Of a stretch of 42,782 nucleotides of DNA, positions 35,781 to 42,782 are shown piece after piece; the stretch's first letter is position 1; every line of letters begins with the position of its first letter. The stretch is from contig CAIFEB010000016.1 in assembly GCA_903789375.1 (NCBI GenBank), forward strand, positions 1-42,782, written 5' to 3'. The notes beneath the pieces are model-generated. The model was not told where the DNA came from and did not search any database. It saw only the letters and a list, made by a program, of their open reading frames with translations. Origin of the DNA: an uncultured Eggerthellaceae bacterium (GTDB lineage: Bacteria > Actinomycetota > Coriobacteriia > Coriobacteriales > Eggerthellaceae). Both the position numbers and the translations under genes were made by a program.

Positions 35781-36836
35781 TTACGCTGGCACGGCCACAG
35801 CCCGAAGACCGGCGTCTTCGGAAAGGCCGCACACGATGTTGGCGCACTGCACGGCTTGTCCAGCGGCGCCTTTGCCGATGTTGTCGATGGCGCAGGTGGC
35901 GACGATGGCCCCCGCATGCTCGTTGAACACTGCGTTGACCTGCGCGTTGTTCGTGCCCGCAACCGAAGCGGTCTTCGGCTGGGCGGTGCCGGGCAGCACG
36001 GTGACGAACGAGCTGTTCTTGTAGAACGCCTGATAGCACGCCGTCAGATCGTCCTGTGTCACCGTGCCCGCAAGCGGCAGCGTGACCGTGGACAGAAGCC
36101 CGCGGCGATAGGGCGCCAGATGCGGCGTGAACACGAGCCGACCAGGGATATCGAGAATCTGCTCGATTTCGGGCGTATGGCGATGGTGGCCGACGCCGTA
36201 CGCCTCGACGTTTTCGTCGGCGAAGCAGAAATGCGTCCGCTCGGTGGCCTTCTTGCCCGCGCCCGACACGCCGGAGATGGCGTCGGCGACGATAAGCCCC
36301 TCGCCTACCAGACCACCGCGCAACGCCGGTGCCGCAGCGAGCGACGTGGCCGTCGGATAACAGCCAGCGCACGCCACAAGCACGCCGTCGCCCGCCGCAC
36401 GCTTTTCGCGTGCATGGGCAAGACCTTCGGGGAACAGCTCGGGCAGACCGAACGCCGCTTGGGCGAGCAGGTCGGGGGCCGTGTGCTTGACGCCGTACCA
36501 CGCCTCGTAGACCGCGGGGTCGTGCAGGCGGAAATCGGCGGAAAGATCGACGACGGTGCAGCCCCTCTCCACGAGCTGGGGCGCTTTGGCGAGCGCTGCC
36601 GTGTGGGGAACAGCCAAAAACACCACGTCGCACGAATCGAGCGACGGGTCGTCGTGGTTGACGAACGCAAGATCGGTGGCGCCCGCAAACGCCGGATAGG
36701 CATCGGCGATGTGCATCCCCGCAAGCTCGGATGACGTTGCCGCCTTCAGCTCAAAATCGGGATGCCCCAGAAGCAAGCGCACCACTTCGATGCCGGCAAA
36801 GCCGGCTGCCCCCACCACGCCTGCTGCAATCGCCAT
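35781..36836 (-). CDS. argC: N-acetyl-gamma-glutamyl-phosphate reductase
   Basis: NADPH-dependent reduction of N-acetylglutamyl phosphate to the semialdehyde. The 351-residue protein has the nucleotide-binding GVVGAAGFAG at 6-15 and catalytic C159 in CAGCYPTA, a variant of the usual NPGCYPTA in which the first two positions are Cys-Ala. The C-terminal half has HHRHTPEI and the FTPHLAPYRRG segment. ATG at 36836; AAGG lies about 8 bases upstream. First gene of the arginine cluster, 86-92 bases from a good predicted promoter. Confidence 0.96.
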   Translation of the reverse strand: MAIAAGVVGAAGFAGIEVVRLLLGHPDFELKAATSSELAGMHIADAYPAFAGATDLAFVNHDDPSLDSCDVVFLAVPHTAALAKAPQLVERGCTVVDLSADFRLHDPAVYEAWYGVKHTAPDLLAQAAFGLPELFPEGLAHAREKRAAGDGVLVACAGCYPTATSLAAAPALRGGLVGEGLIVADAISGVSGAGKKATERTHFCFADENVEAYGVGHHRHTPEIEQILDIPGRLVFTPHLAPYRRGLLSTVTLPLAGTVTQDDLTACYQAFYKNSSFVTVLPGTAQPKTASVAGTNNAQVNAVFNEHAGAIVATCAIDNIGKGAAGQAVQCANIVCGLSEDAGLRAVAVPA

Positions 36837-36927
36837 CGCTGTCGCCTTCGTCTTTGAGTCAGGCCATTCGCTGGCTTGGGCGAACACAGAGCCGCCCTCC
36901 CCCGAATGGCGTCGATTGATTGCCCCA

Positions 36928-36956
36928 ATCCTAGAAAACCGATGTTTCCAATGCAA
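36928..36956 (-). promoter_or_regulatory. Promoter of the arginine cluster
   Basis: On the minus strand TTGCAT (36956-36951), a 17-bp spacer and TAGGAT (36933-36928). It would start transcription about 85 bases before argC. Both hexamers are within two changes of consensus. Confidence 0.6.
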
Positions 36957-36982
36957 GAACTAGGTCATATTCCCCTTGCATT
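36950..36982. promoter_or_regulatory. Inverted repeat over the argC -35 region, possible operator
   Basis: AATGCAAG (36950-36957) and CTTGCATT (36975-36982) are perfect inverted copies separated by 17 bp; the left arm is the promoter's -35. Placement fits repression by a dimeric regulator such as ArgR. It does not match the classical ARG box closely, so the regulator is unknown. Confidence 0.4.
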
Positions 36983-37157
36983 CGGCGCAACTGCGCCCGC
37001 CAGCGCATGGGAAAGCGCCGACGCGCAAGCACGCAGCGGACGGAGATTCCGCACTCTGAGCCGTAGTCCCCGCTTTGAACCGAATCCCCCTCGCCCCCGC
37101 CGGCACCCCATGACAATCGAGAAGCCCCGGAAGCCACTCTAACGCCCATTTCGCCTA

Positions 37158-37186
37158 TTGCAATGCTCGGAAATATGTGCGAATAC
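37158..37186 (+). promoter_or_regulatory. Candidate promoter of the glutamate-cysteine ligase gene
   Basis: TTGCAA (37158-37163), 17-bp spacer, GAATAC (37181-37186). The -10 is weak. It would give a leader of about 160 bases that contains the 41-bp repeats. Confidence 0.3.
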
Positions 37187-37248
37187 CGCCCGCTCTTCAC
37201 AATATGAGAACGGCCGGGGGTCACATCCGCGCACGTGGGGTAGAGTGT

Positions 37249-37330
37249 ACGGGAACTATTCAGACCCGCCAGACGGGCATCCGCCGCATACGGGAACTGC
37301 CAAGGCCCGTCCAGCGGGCATCCGCCCCTT
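37249..37330 (+). repeat. Two tandem 41-bp repeats before the glutamate-cysteine ligase gene
   Basis: Copies at 37249-37289 and 37290-37330. Both begin ACGGGAACT and contain GGGCATCCGCC; about three quarters of positions agree. The array ends 19 bases before the ATG, so it would be in the leader. Confidence 0.75.
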
Positions 37331-37349
37331 CAGATCGGAGCAACCAATC

Positions 37350-38612
37350 ATGGAAAGCGACCAGCTGCAGCCAGCGCGCGAGCAGAACATCAAGCAAATC
37401 GTCTCGTTCATCGAATCGGGCGCAAAGCCACAAGGCACCCCCGGCAAGCTCGGCGTCGAGCTTGAGCACACCATCGTCAACGATGACTTCACCCCCGTCT
37501 CGTACGAAGGCGAGCACGGCGTCGCCTGGCTGCTGTCGCAGCTTTCCGGCCAGTTCGCCGAAGAGATTCGCGACGCCGAAGGGGACCTTTTGGGGCTTGC
37601 AGCCCCGGGCAAGACCGTGACATTGGAGCCGGCTTCGCAGTTCGAGCTGTCCGCGGGCCCCTACACCGAAGTCGGCGAGATCCGCTACGAGTTCGAGGGA
37701 TTCCAGCGTGACATCGCCCGCCTGCTCACCCCCGTCCATGAGCGCATTCTGGCCGTGGGCTACCACCCTTCCGCCAAGGCGCTCGACCTTGAGCTGATCC
37801 CGAAGGTCCGCTACGAGTACATGAACAACCACTTCGAGAAGATCGGCCCGTGGGGCCAGCGCATGATGCGGGGGAGCGCGTCCACGCAGGTGTCGATCGA
37901 CTACTACTCCGAAGAGGACTGCGTGCGCAAGATGCGCGTAGCGTATGCGCTTTCGCCCCTGTTCGCCCTGATCACCGACAACGCCCCCACGTTCGAGGGC
38001 GCACCGAGCCCGCACCGCATGATGCGCACCGAAATCTGGCGCGAGTGCGACCCCGCACGCTGCGGCGTGACACCCGGCGTGTTCGACGAGGGGTTCGGCT
38101 GGCGCGCCTACGCGGAGAAGATACTGGACACGCCCGCCATCCTGGTGCCTGACGGCGGCGGCTGGCGCGCGACCGAGCAGACGTTCGGCGAGGTGTACGC
38201 GACCGAGTCGATGACGCGCGCAGATGTGGAGCATGCCGTGTCCATGCTGTTCAACGACGTGCGCCTGAAGACCTACGTCGAAATCCGCCCTGCCGACGCC
38301 ATGCCCATCCCGTTCGTGGCCGCTTACGCCGCGCTGGTCAAAGGGCTGTTCTACAACGAAGACAACCTGAACGAGCTTGCCGACGAGCTCTCCGCGGTCA
38401 CCGCGCAGGATGTCGACGACGCGAAGCTGGCGCTCATGCGCAACGGCTATGACGCGACCGTTTACGGAAAGGATGCCGGAGCATGGGCCGACGAGCTGTT
38501 CGAGCGTGCTCAAAACGGCCTTGCCTTCAACGAGCGCAACTACCTGAGCGCCCTTCATGCCCTGGTGCAGCGCCGCACGACGCTGGCCGACATGGGTGCG
38601 CACCACGCCTAG
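37350..38612 (+). CDS. Glutamate-cysteine ligase family protein (GCS2 type)
   Basis: A 420-residue ATP-grasp-like ligase of the GCS2 group, which joins glutamate and cysteine as the first step to glutathione or ergothioneine-like thiols. Typical features are GVELEHTIV near 35, LEPASQFELSAGPY near 92-105, the RMMRGSASTQVSIDY segment near 170 and the C-terminal VEIRPADAMP. ATG at 37350 with GGAG 9 bases upstream. It is monocistronic with its own terminator and divergent from argC. No glutathione synthetase gene is close, so the end product is open: gamma-glutamylcysteine itself could be the thiol. Confidence 0.88.
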   Translation: MESDQLQPAREQNIKQIVSFIESGAKPQGTPGKLGVELEHTIVNDDFTPVSYEGEHGVAWLLSQLSGQFAEEIRDAEGDLLGLAAPGKTVTLEPASQFELSAGPYTEVGEIRYEFEGFQRDIARLLTPVHERILAVGYHPSAKALDLELIPKVRYEYMNNHFEKIGPWGQRMMRGSASTQVSIDYYSEEDCVRKMRVAYALSPLFALITDNAPTFEGAPSPHRMMRTEIWRECDPARCGVTPGVFDEGFGWRAYAEKILDTPAILVPDGGGWRATEQTFGEVYATESMTRADVEHAVSMLFNDVRLKTYVEIRPADAMPIPFVAAYAALVKGLFYNEDNLNELADELSAVTAQDVDDAKLALMRNGYDATVYGKDAGAWADELFERAQNGLAFNERNYLSALHALVQRRTTLADMGAHHA

Positions 38613-38650
38613 CGGCAGCGCCCGGCGCACTACCCAACAACAACGGACTC

Positions 38651-38690
38651 AACGGCGCAGCGCTCACGACAAGAGGCACTGCGCCGTTTT
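38651..38690 (+). terminator. Rho-independent terminator of the glutamate-cysteine ligase gene
   Basis: AACGGCGCAG (38651-38660) pairs with CTGCGCCGTT (38679-38688), ending in TTTT, 38 bp after the stop. It shares the AACGGCG/CGCCGTTTTCG frame with the terminator at 14851. Confidence 0.85.
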
Positions 38691-38836
38691 CGTGTGCGCC
38701 ATTCGGTTGCCGCCAAGGCGAGCAGACGCGACAGAGAGCGCAACGCCAGCTGCCTCGCTTATTATTCGCGCTATTGAGCTGTCAAGGTATTGACCGCAGC
38801 ACGCGCGCAACGGCATCCGGGCTCAGCGCCCGCCGT

Positions 38837-39034
38837 TCAGAGATAGATCGAGCCGTGCTCGCAGCGGTTGAGCAGATCAGAATCGAACAGCAGACGCTCG
38901 AGCACCGCGGGCGACATAACCACCAGCCGCGGTTCCTCGCGATCGTCGTACACGAGATAGGGCTCATCGGCGTTGCCGACGATGGTGGCAAGCTCTTTCA
39001 AATCGGTTTCCGAGTTCATAGCGATAACGTTCAT
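38837..39034 (-). CDS. Phd/YefM-like antitoxin, no toxin partner seen
   Basis: A 65-residue protein with the layout of Phd/YefM antitoxins: N-terminal beta-helix part (MNVIAMNSETDLKELATIVG), then DEPYLVYDDREEPRLVVMSPAVLERLL, matching the common pattern in which a short strand Y-x-V-x-x-R/E-x-x-P-x-x-V-M-S is followed by helix. Such proteins bind DNA and neutralise RelE/YoeB-type toxins. ATG at 39034 has AGGAGGTG 6 bases upstream, so the gene looks expressed. No RelE-like frame lies in the 224 bp downstream or upstream, so it is an orphan here. Confidence 0.75.
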   Translation of the reverse strand: MNVIAMNSETDLKELATIVGNADEPYLVYDDREEPRLVVMSPAVLERLLFDSDLLNRCEHGSIYL

Positions 39035-39252
39035 CGAACACCTCCTGGACGTAGGTCGGCACCAGGCGCACGACGGCCGAAGCGAACCGTGATTCGCCGA
39101 AACGAGCGCGCACTATCCCAAGACCTAGCTGCCAAAACCCAAAGCACCTGACGTAAAAGAGGCGCAAACCCTCGGAGCGCAGGACATTGAGAACGCTGGT
39201 ACAACCTCAACGTCTGCCGAGTGGACGCAGTAGGCCCTCAAAGTGCAGATCA

Positions 39253-39459
39253 TCAAAACGCCGGTACGACCATTGATTTGTATACATAGGTGAAAGAATC
39301 CGTCGCAGCGAGCATGCCGGGGCGAAATCGCACCGCCACCACAAGCGAATTGCCCGAAATCGATGCATCGCAATAGCCGATGCCAATGGACAAGCCAGCG
39401 GACACACCTCGGTGAAACGGTCCACTGCGGCACCGAACGCACCGTCGCAGTGGGCGCAT
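39253..39459 (-). pseudogene. Possible remnant of a small gene of unknown function
   Basis: The minus-strand frame ends in a plausible protein C-terminus (SIGIGYCDASISGNSLVVAVRF ... YKSMVVPAF). The upstream part that looks coding (TCAHCDGAFGAAVDRFTE) is in another frame, suggesting a frameshift near 39400. There is no good ribosome site at 39459, but a promoter-like extended -10 lies upstream at 39624-39629. The terminal VVPAF codons recur 66 bp further on (39191-39205). No family is recognised; it could also be chance. Confidence 0.25.
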
Positions 39460-39623
39460 GTAGGCTGCGGCGATGCACCGTTACGGTGAAAATGCAGGTT
39501 GCGCAATCATAGCGAGCACCCCCGTTCAAACGGACGAATGGACGGTCCCGCAAGCGTAGTGAACGGCAACGCCGTGTATTGGGCTTCCCCCGGGGAAAGC
39601 GCTCGCACCGATGAGATGCTTGT

Positions 39624-39632
39624 AGTATAGCA
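39624..39632 (-). promoter_or_regulatory. Candidate extended -10 promoter in AT-rich island
   Basis: Minus strand TGCTATACT (39632-39624): TATACT preceded by TG at the extended -10 position. The -35 is poor. It would read toward the gene remnant at 39253-39510. Confidence 0.35.
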
Positions 39633-39733
39633 TAAAATCGAACACATGTTTGTGTTTTAAGCGAATTGAGAGAGAAGATATGAAAGCTAACGCGTTGCTG
39701 TGAAGCCGGCGTAGCGGAAGAATCAGTCACGTT

Positions 39734-39889
39734 GCAGGATTATGCGCAAGCGCGTTCGCGGACGCCCGTACCACAGGCTCAGGCGTAAGCGCGCTCGCGA
39801 ATGCCCATACCGCAGGATTATGCGAAAATGCGTTCGTGGATGCTCACGTCGCAAGCCAGATGCGAAGGTCTTCGCTGGCGCAAGCGTGA
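39734..39889 (+). repeat. Four degenerate 39-bp direct repeats
   Basis: Units start at 39734, 39773, 39812 and 39851, each beginning RCAGGAT-like or RCAGGCT-like and containing a GCGNAAR core followed by a TTCGCGGAYGCCC-like stretch. The period is 39 bp, exactly, through all four. The first three agree well, the fourth is worn. A 13-residue Arg-rich peptide repeat would result in one frame, but no ribosome site or family match supports translation. Confidence 0.7.
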
Positions 39890-40199
39890 CAGGCTGCATG
39901 GATGCGGCACCATCAGGCCACTCATCGGCGGTCTGGCGTCGAGTGCCAGCTCAGCAGCCCGCATACCGAAGAGCCGGCCTCGCAATCCATAGCGAGGCCA
40001 GCTCTCATCTTCTCCGGACGCTTTTGCCAGCGTATGCACCGCCCGGAGTGCCGGACATCCTTCCACCAGCGAATACGCCGCCCGACGCACGGGGCGCGCC
40101 GGCTACCCTTCCGTCCGGCGCACGGGATTCCTAGCGCATCGCACACGGTCGCCCTTTCATCAACGCACGCACCGTTTAGCATATTGTGTGCTGGCAAAT

Positions 40200-40374
40200 C
40201 TTTCCCCAGCTCAGCCGCCAAGTGCACTTCCGCCAGCTCAGTGGTCCGCATGTTGCGCGCTGCCACCTTCCGTCAGCTCGACGACCCACTAATCTTGCGC
40301 CAGTTCAGCGTTCGGCTCATCCTCCGTCATCTCGCTTGCCGGCTACTCTTCCGCCACGTCAGCCGCCTGCGGGA
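40200..40374 (-). repeat. 27-bp degenerate repeats from the panF 3' end outward
   Basis: Units near 40200, 40227, 40267, 40294, 40321 and 40348, all spaced 27 bp except one 40-bp step. On the plus strand each resembles CTTCCGYCAGCTCAGC. The last unit includes the final eight panF codons and its TAG. On the minus strand the units read as related nonapeptides (QAADVAEE, then ASEMTEDEP, NAELAQD, VVELTEGG), with stops and one frame change between them. Confidence 0.65.
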
Positions 40375-41845
40375 AGAACGGCTCGAGCTGCGCACGGCCC
40401 GGCTTCTTCCCCACGAGCGAACCTATGACCATGAGCGCGAGCGACACCGTGATGCCGAGCACGATCTGATGCATGCCGAACGGCTTGAACCCGATGGCCA
40501 TCGCCGCGCAGTACACGAGCGTGCCGCCCGCCATCGACCACAGCGCGCCGCATTTGTTCGCGCGCTTCCAGAACAGCCCGCACACGAGCACCCAGCAGAA
40601 CGCCGTCTCCAGTCCGCCGAACGCGAACATGTTGATCTTCCAGATGACATCGGGCGGAACGATGGCCAGCACGAACACGATCGCACCGACGAGCAGCGTG
40701 GTCGCCTGGCTGAGTCCCGAGATGCGACGGCCGGACGGCTCGATGCCGCGCTCGGAGCAGCGATGCAGCCACAGGTCCTTGATCAGCGCCGACGACGACG
40801 CGATGAGCAGGGACGACACCGTCGAAATGGACGCGGCGATGGGGCCGACGATGGCGATGCCCGCAAGCCAGGGCGGCATGGTGGCCACGATCACGCGCGG
40901 GATGATGTTGTCGACCGACGAACCGTATGCGGCCAGGTCGTCCGTCAGAACGCCCGCCGACAGCGTGCCGAGGGCCGTGACGCCGATCATCATGGCGCCG
41001 ATGATCACCGTGCCCAGAATCATGGCCGAGCGCAGCGACTTCATGTCGCGGTACCCCATGCAGCGCACGACCGACTGCGGCAGGCAGAACGTGAAGATGC
41101 CCACGAGCAGCCACTGCGTGAAGTACAGCGTCACAGGCATCGCGCCGCCGGACAGCGGTTCGAGCATCTGGGGATGGTTGCGCGCGATGGTGTCCATCAC
41201 CGCTTCGTAGCCGCCGCCCGCGTTGAGGATTCCCCAGGCCAGAACGCCGATTCCCACAAGCATTGCGATGCCGCACAGAGCGTCGGTCACCGCCACGCCG
41301 CGGAATCCGCCCACCGTGGTGAACACGATGACGGCCAAGCCGAACAGCAGCAGGCCGACGAGGTAGGAGTACCCGGTGACGGCCTCGAACAGCTTCGCGC
41401 CGCCGACGAACTGGGCCACCATCGTGGCGGCGAAGAACAGCACGATCACCGCCGCCGACAGGTTGGCCAGCGCGTTGGAACCGTACCGGGCGCGGATAAC
41501 GTCGACCACCGTCACGGCGTTGCAGCGCCGCGACACGAGCGCCATCTTCTTGCCCATGATGCCGAAGAGGATGAACAGCGTGGTTACCTGAACGGCGGCC
41601 ATGTACACCCAGCCGAAGCCGATGTTCCATGCCTGACCAGGGCCTCCGACGAACGAGCTGACCGATCCGTACGTGGCGATGGTGGTCATGGCCAAAACGA
41701 ATCCGCCGAGCGCGCGGTTGCCGATGAAGTACTCGCCCACGAAACCGCCGCCCTCCGCGTGGACGCGGCGACGCACGATGGCGCTGACCACGAGCGCTAT
41801 CGCCAAGAAAACGACGATGGGGATGATGCCGACCAGACTATTCAT
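40343..41845 (-). CDS. panF: Sodium/pantothenate symporter
   Basis: A 500-residue sodium:solute symporter (SSS family) with about 12-13 membrane helices. It aligns along its length with E. coli PanF: VGEYFIGNRALGGFVLAMT, the ATYGSVSSFVGGPGQAW loop, VRCMGYRDMKSLR and WKINMFAFGGLETAFCW. Imports pantothenate, the coenzyme A precursor, with Na+. The ATG at 41845 lies inside the end of the upstream yhdT gene (8-bp overlap), the same order as in E. coli, which strongly supports the assignment. The last eight codons are part of a 27-bp repeat array. Confidence 0.92.
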   Translation of the reverse strand: MNSLVGIIPIVVFLAIALVVSAIVRRRVHAEGGGFVGEYFIGNRALGGFVLAMTTIATYGSVSSFVGGPGQAWNIGFGWVYMAAVQVTTLFILFGIMGKKMALVSRRCNAVTVVDVIRARYGSNALANLSAAVIVLFFAATMVAQFVGGAKLFEAVTGYSYLVGLLLFGLAVIVFTTVGGFRGVAVTDALCGIAMLVGIGVLAWGILNAGGGYEAVMDTIARNHPQMLEPLSGGAMPVTLYFTQWLLVGIFTFCLPQSVVRCMGYRDMKSLRSAMILGTVIIGAMMIGVTALGTLSAGVLTDDLAAYGSSVDNIIPRVIVATMPPWLAGIAIVGPIAASISTVSSLLIASSSALIKDLWLHRCSERGIEPSGRRISGLSQATTLLVGAIVFVLAIVPPDVIWKINMFAFGGLETAFCWVLVCGLFWKRANKCGALWSMAGGTLVYCAAMAIGFKPFGMHQIVLGITVSLALMVIGSLVGKKPGRAQLEPFFPQAADVAEE

Positions 41846-42281
41846 GGCGCGCCTCGCTTTCGGCCCGCGCGCCTGCGGCAGCGGCAGCACCCTGCGCGCC
41901 CGCGCCTGCGCCCTTGCCCGCCGCGGCTGCGCCCTGCGCGCCCGCGGCTGCGGCAGCATCTGCGACAGCAGGCGTACCCTGCGCGCCGGCTGCCACCGCG
42001 CGCGCCGCATCCTGCTCGGCCAGACGCGTTGCCACCTCGAAGTCGGCATCGGCGAGCACGTGGCGTGCGAGCACGACAGAGACGATGATGGCGAACACCC
42101 ACGTGCCCACCGTCCCCATGACCACCCACAGCGGCGTGTGGAACACCTCGATCGACGACCCCGACAGGCCGAATCCCAACACGATCCACACCACGATCGT
42201 GGCGACGAGAGCGCCGACCGTTACCCGCGCCTCGTGGTTCGCGTCCCGCAGCATACGCGCGTACTGCGCCCGTTCGCTCAT
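41838..42281 (-). CDS. yhdT: YhdT family (DUF997) membrane protein
   Basis: A 147-residue protein with two membrane helices (about 22-46 and 54-80) typical of YhdT/DUF997, small proteins encoded next to panF; a role as accessory subunit of the symporter is assumed but not shown. The N-terminal domain of about 95 residues is the conserved part. The rest is an Ala/Gly/Gln-rich tail with repeated AGAQG motifs, not usual for the family. ATG at 42281 with GAGGAG 6 bases upstream. Stops within panF (8-bp overlap). Confidence 0.85.
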   Translation of the reverse strand: MSERAQYARMLRDANHEARVTVGALVATIVVWIVLGFGLSGSSIEVFHTPLWVVMGTVGTWVFAIIVSVVLARHVLADADFEVATRLAEQDAARAVAAGAQGTPAVADAAAAAGAQGAAAAGKGAGAGAQGAAAAAGARAESEARHE

Positions 42282-42482
42282 GCGAAACTCCTCATCTCGA
42301 ATGCTTTCCCATCCATTCGGCAGCCGCCGCTTGGCGTCCGACGACTGTCCGCCGGCAGCCGCCATCGTGCGCCCGCCGAGCATACGCTTGCGGCCGTCGT
42401 CTGACACGGCCGCGTTCTGGAGCGATGGTACCGCGCGGTTCTGCACCGTTCATTGGACAATAGTTTCTATTTGGGGTGATAT

Positions 42483-42782
42483 ATGACGAATTTTGCCGAC
42501 ATAGATTTTGATAATCACGAACTAAACGCCCGTATTGACGGGCAATTTTTGCCAACTCGATGGGAATGGAAGTACCAGGCGCTAAGGACAGCCAGCGCTC
42601 TCGCGTGGCCGGCTACGGCGCTCGGACCCGCACGCCCGCGCCCTGCGAGCCGCGTCCGACACGCGCTCCGCCGCACGCCCCCGATGGCTGCCCACGCCTG
42701 CCGCCCCGACGAAAAAGCGCGCCGCCAGCGTTCTCGCTTCCCGCGAAAACGCCCGACAGCGCGCTCGCACCATCAACCACTC
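42483..42782 (+). CDS. Possible gene start, cut by the window edge
   Basis: An ATG at 42483 follows GGGGTGAT, a near-perfect ribosome site, 4 bases upstream, and the frame stays open to the edge of the window. The first 40 codons (MTNFADIDFDNHELNARIDG) are AT-rich at third positions, unlike the neighbours; the later part is Arg/Pro-rich and may be out of frame or non-coding. No family is recognised. The frame could be a real gene with foreign composition or a chance opening. Confidence 0.35.
   Translation, partial: MTNFADIDFDNHELNARIDGQFLPTRWEWKYQALRTASALAWPATALGPARPRPASRVRHALRRTPPMAAHACRPDEKARRQRSRFPRKRPTARSHHQPL

Larger units (their letters stand above)
36837..37349. other. Divergent intergenic region argC / glutamate-cysteine ligase, 513 bp
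   Basis: Holds the argC promoter and operator-like repeat on the left, a GC-rich middle without gene, a weak plus-strand promoter candidate near 37158-37186, and a 41-bp tandem repeat just before the right-hand gene. Confidence 0.6.
39035..40342. other. Gene-poor region, about 1.3 kb, rich in degenerate repeats
   Basis: Contains a possible short gene remnant (39253-39510), an AT-rich island with a minus-strand promoter candidate (39600-39710), a 39-bp repeat array (39734-39889), two further copies of a CCAGCG-centred repeat 39 bp apart (40027 and 40066) and the 27-bp array next to panF. Open frames here are Arg-rich and show no family match. Confidence 0.55.

Noticed and set aside
38613-38836. 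Toxin gene downstream of the Phd-like antitoxin
   Set aside because: No frame of suitable length with RelE-like features; the region holds the terminator of the glutamate-cysteine ligase gene.
39742-40134. Plus-strand protein with 13-residue Arg-rich repeats
   Set aside because: The repeats follow simply from the 39-bp period; there is no ribosome site and no family match.
39902-42088. Plus-strand open frame of 728 codons opposite panF
   Set aside because: Antisense to panF and yhdT, rich in His, Arg and Asp as expected for the reverse of a membrane protein gene.

Overview
The window is GC-rich, gene-dense bacterial chromosome. The gene set and protein style point to the Actinomycetota class Coriobacteriia, most likely family Eggerthellaceae: a DUF6020 membrane protein, Pip/YhgE proteins, an NTF2-LytTR regulator, a PASTA-type class A PBP, an arginine cluster with a bifunctional-type ArgJ, and many GTG/TTG starts with purine-rich Shine-Dalgarno sites. 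The family assignment is inference. No rRNA, tRNA, CRISPR array, prophage or insertion sequence was recognised.

Left part (1-11.7 kb): a plus-strand exported protein with a twin-arginine-like signal lies at the left edge and may start outside the window. It is followed by a minus-strand run, read right to left: ridA; an NTF2-LytTR regulator; two overlapping Pip/YhgE membrane genes; a 37-kDa nucleoid-associated protein; purB. The LytTR gene and the Pip/YhgE pair are separated by an array of 36-bp palindromic repeats, and the regulator's leader carries a run of nine G.

Middle (11.9-28.7 kb): ilvA diverges from ridA, a metabolically sensible pair. It is followed by a radical SAM coproporphyrinogen oxidase-family gene and a nitroreductase, which ends at a 16-bp perfect terminator stem. 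Converging on this is a minus-strand run: U32 peptidase, tyrS, DUF6020 protein, second nitroreductase. Next come two paralogous class A penicillin-binding proteins in convergent orientation with a small lipoprotein gene between them.

Right part (29-38.6 kb): the arginine cluster argC-argJ-argB-argD-argG-argH, all minus strand, with a good promoter overlapped by an inverted repeat upstream of argC. argF, argA and argR are not in the window. Divergent to argC is a GCS2-type glutamate-cysteine ligase gene with its own terminator.

Right end (38.6-42.8 kb): an orphan Phd/YefM-like antitoxin gene, about 1.3 kb with little convincing coding sequence but much degenerate repetition, a yhdT-panF pantothenate uptake pair, and the start of a possible plus-strand gene cut by the window edge.

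The most unusual signal is a set of short, decayed direct repeats at gene boundaries. Three have a period of about 27 bp (nine codons) and begin at or run across the stop codon of the gene before them (the exported protein, the PASTA PBP, panF). Others have periods of 36, 39 and 41 bp and lie before start codons or in gene-poor DNA. Each locus has its own sequence, so this looks like local tandem duplication at gene ends rather than one dispersed element.
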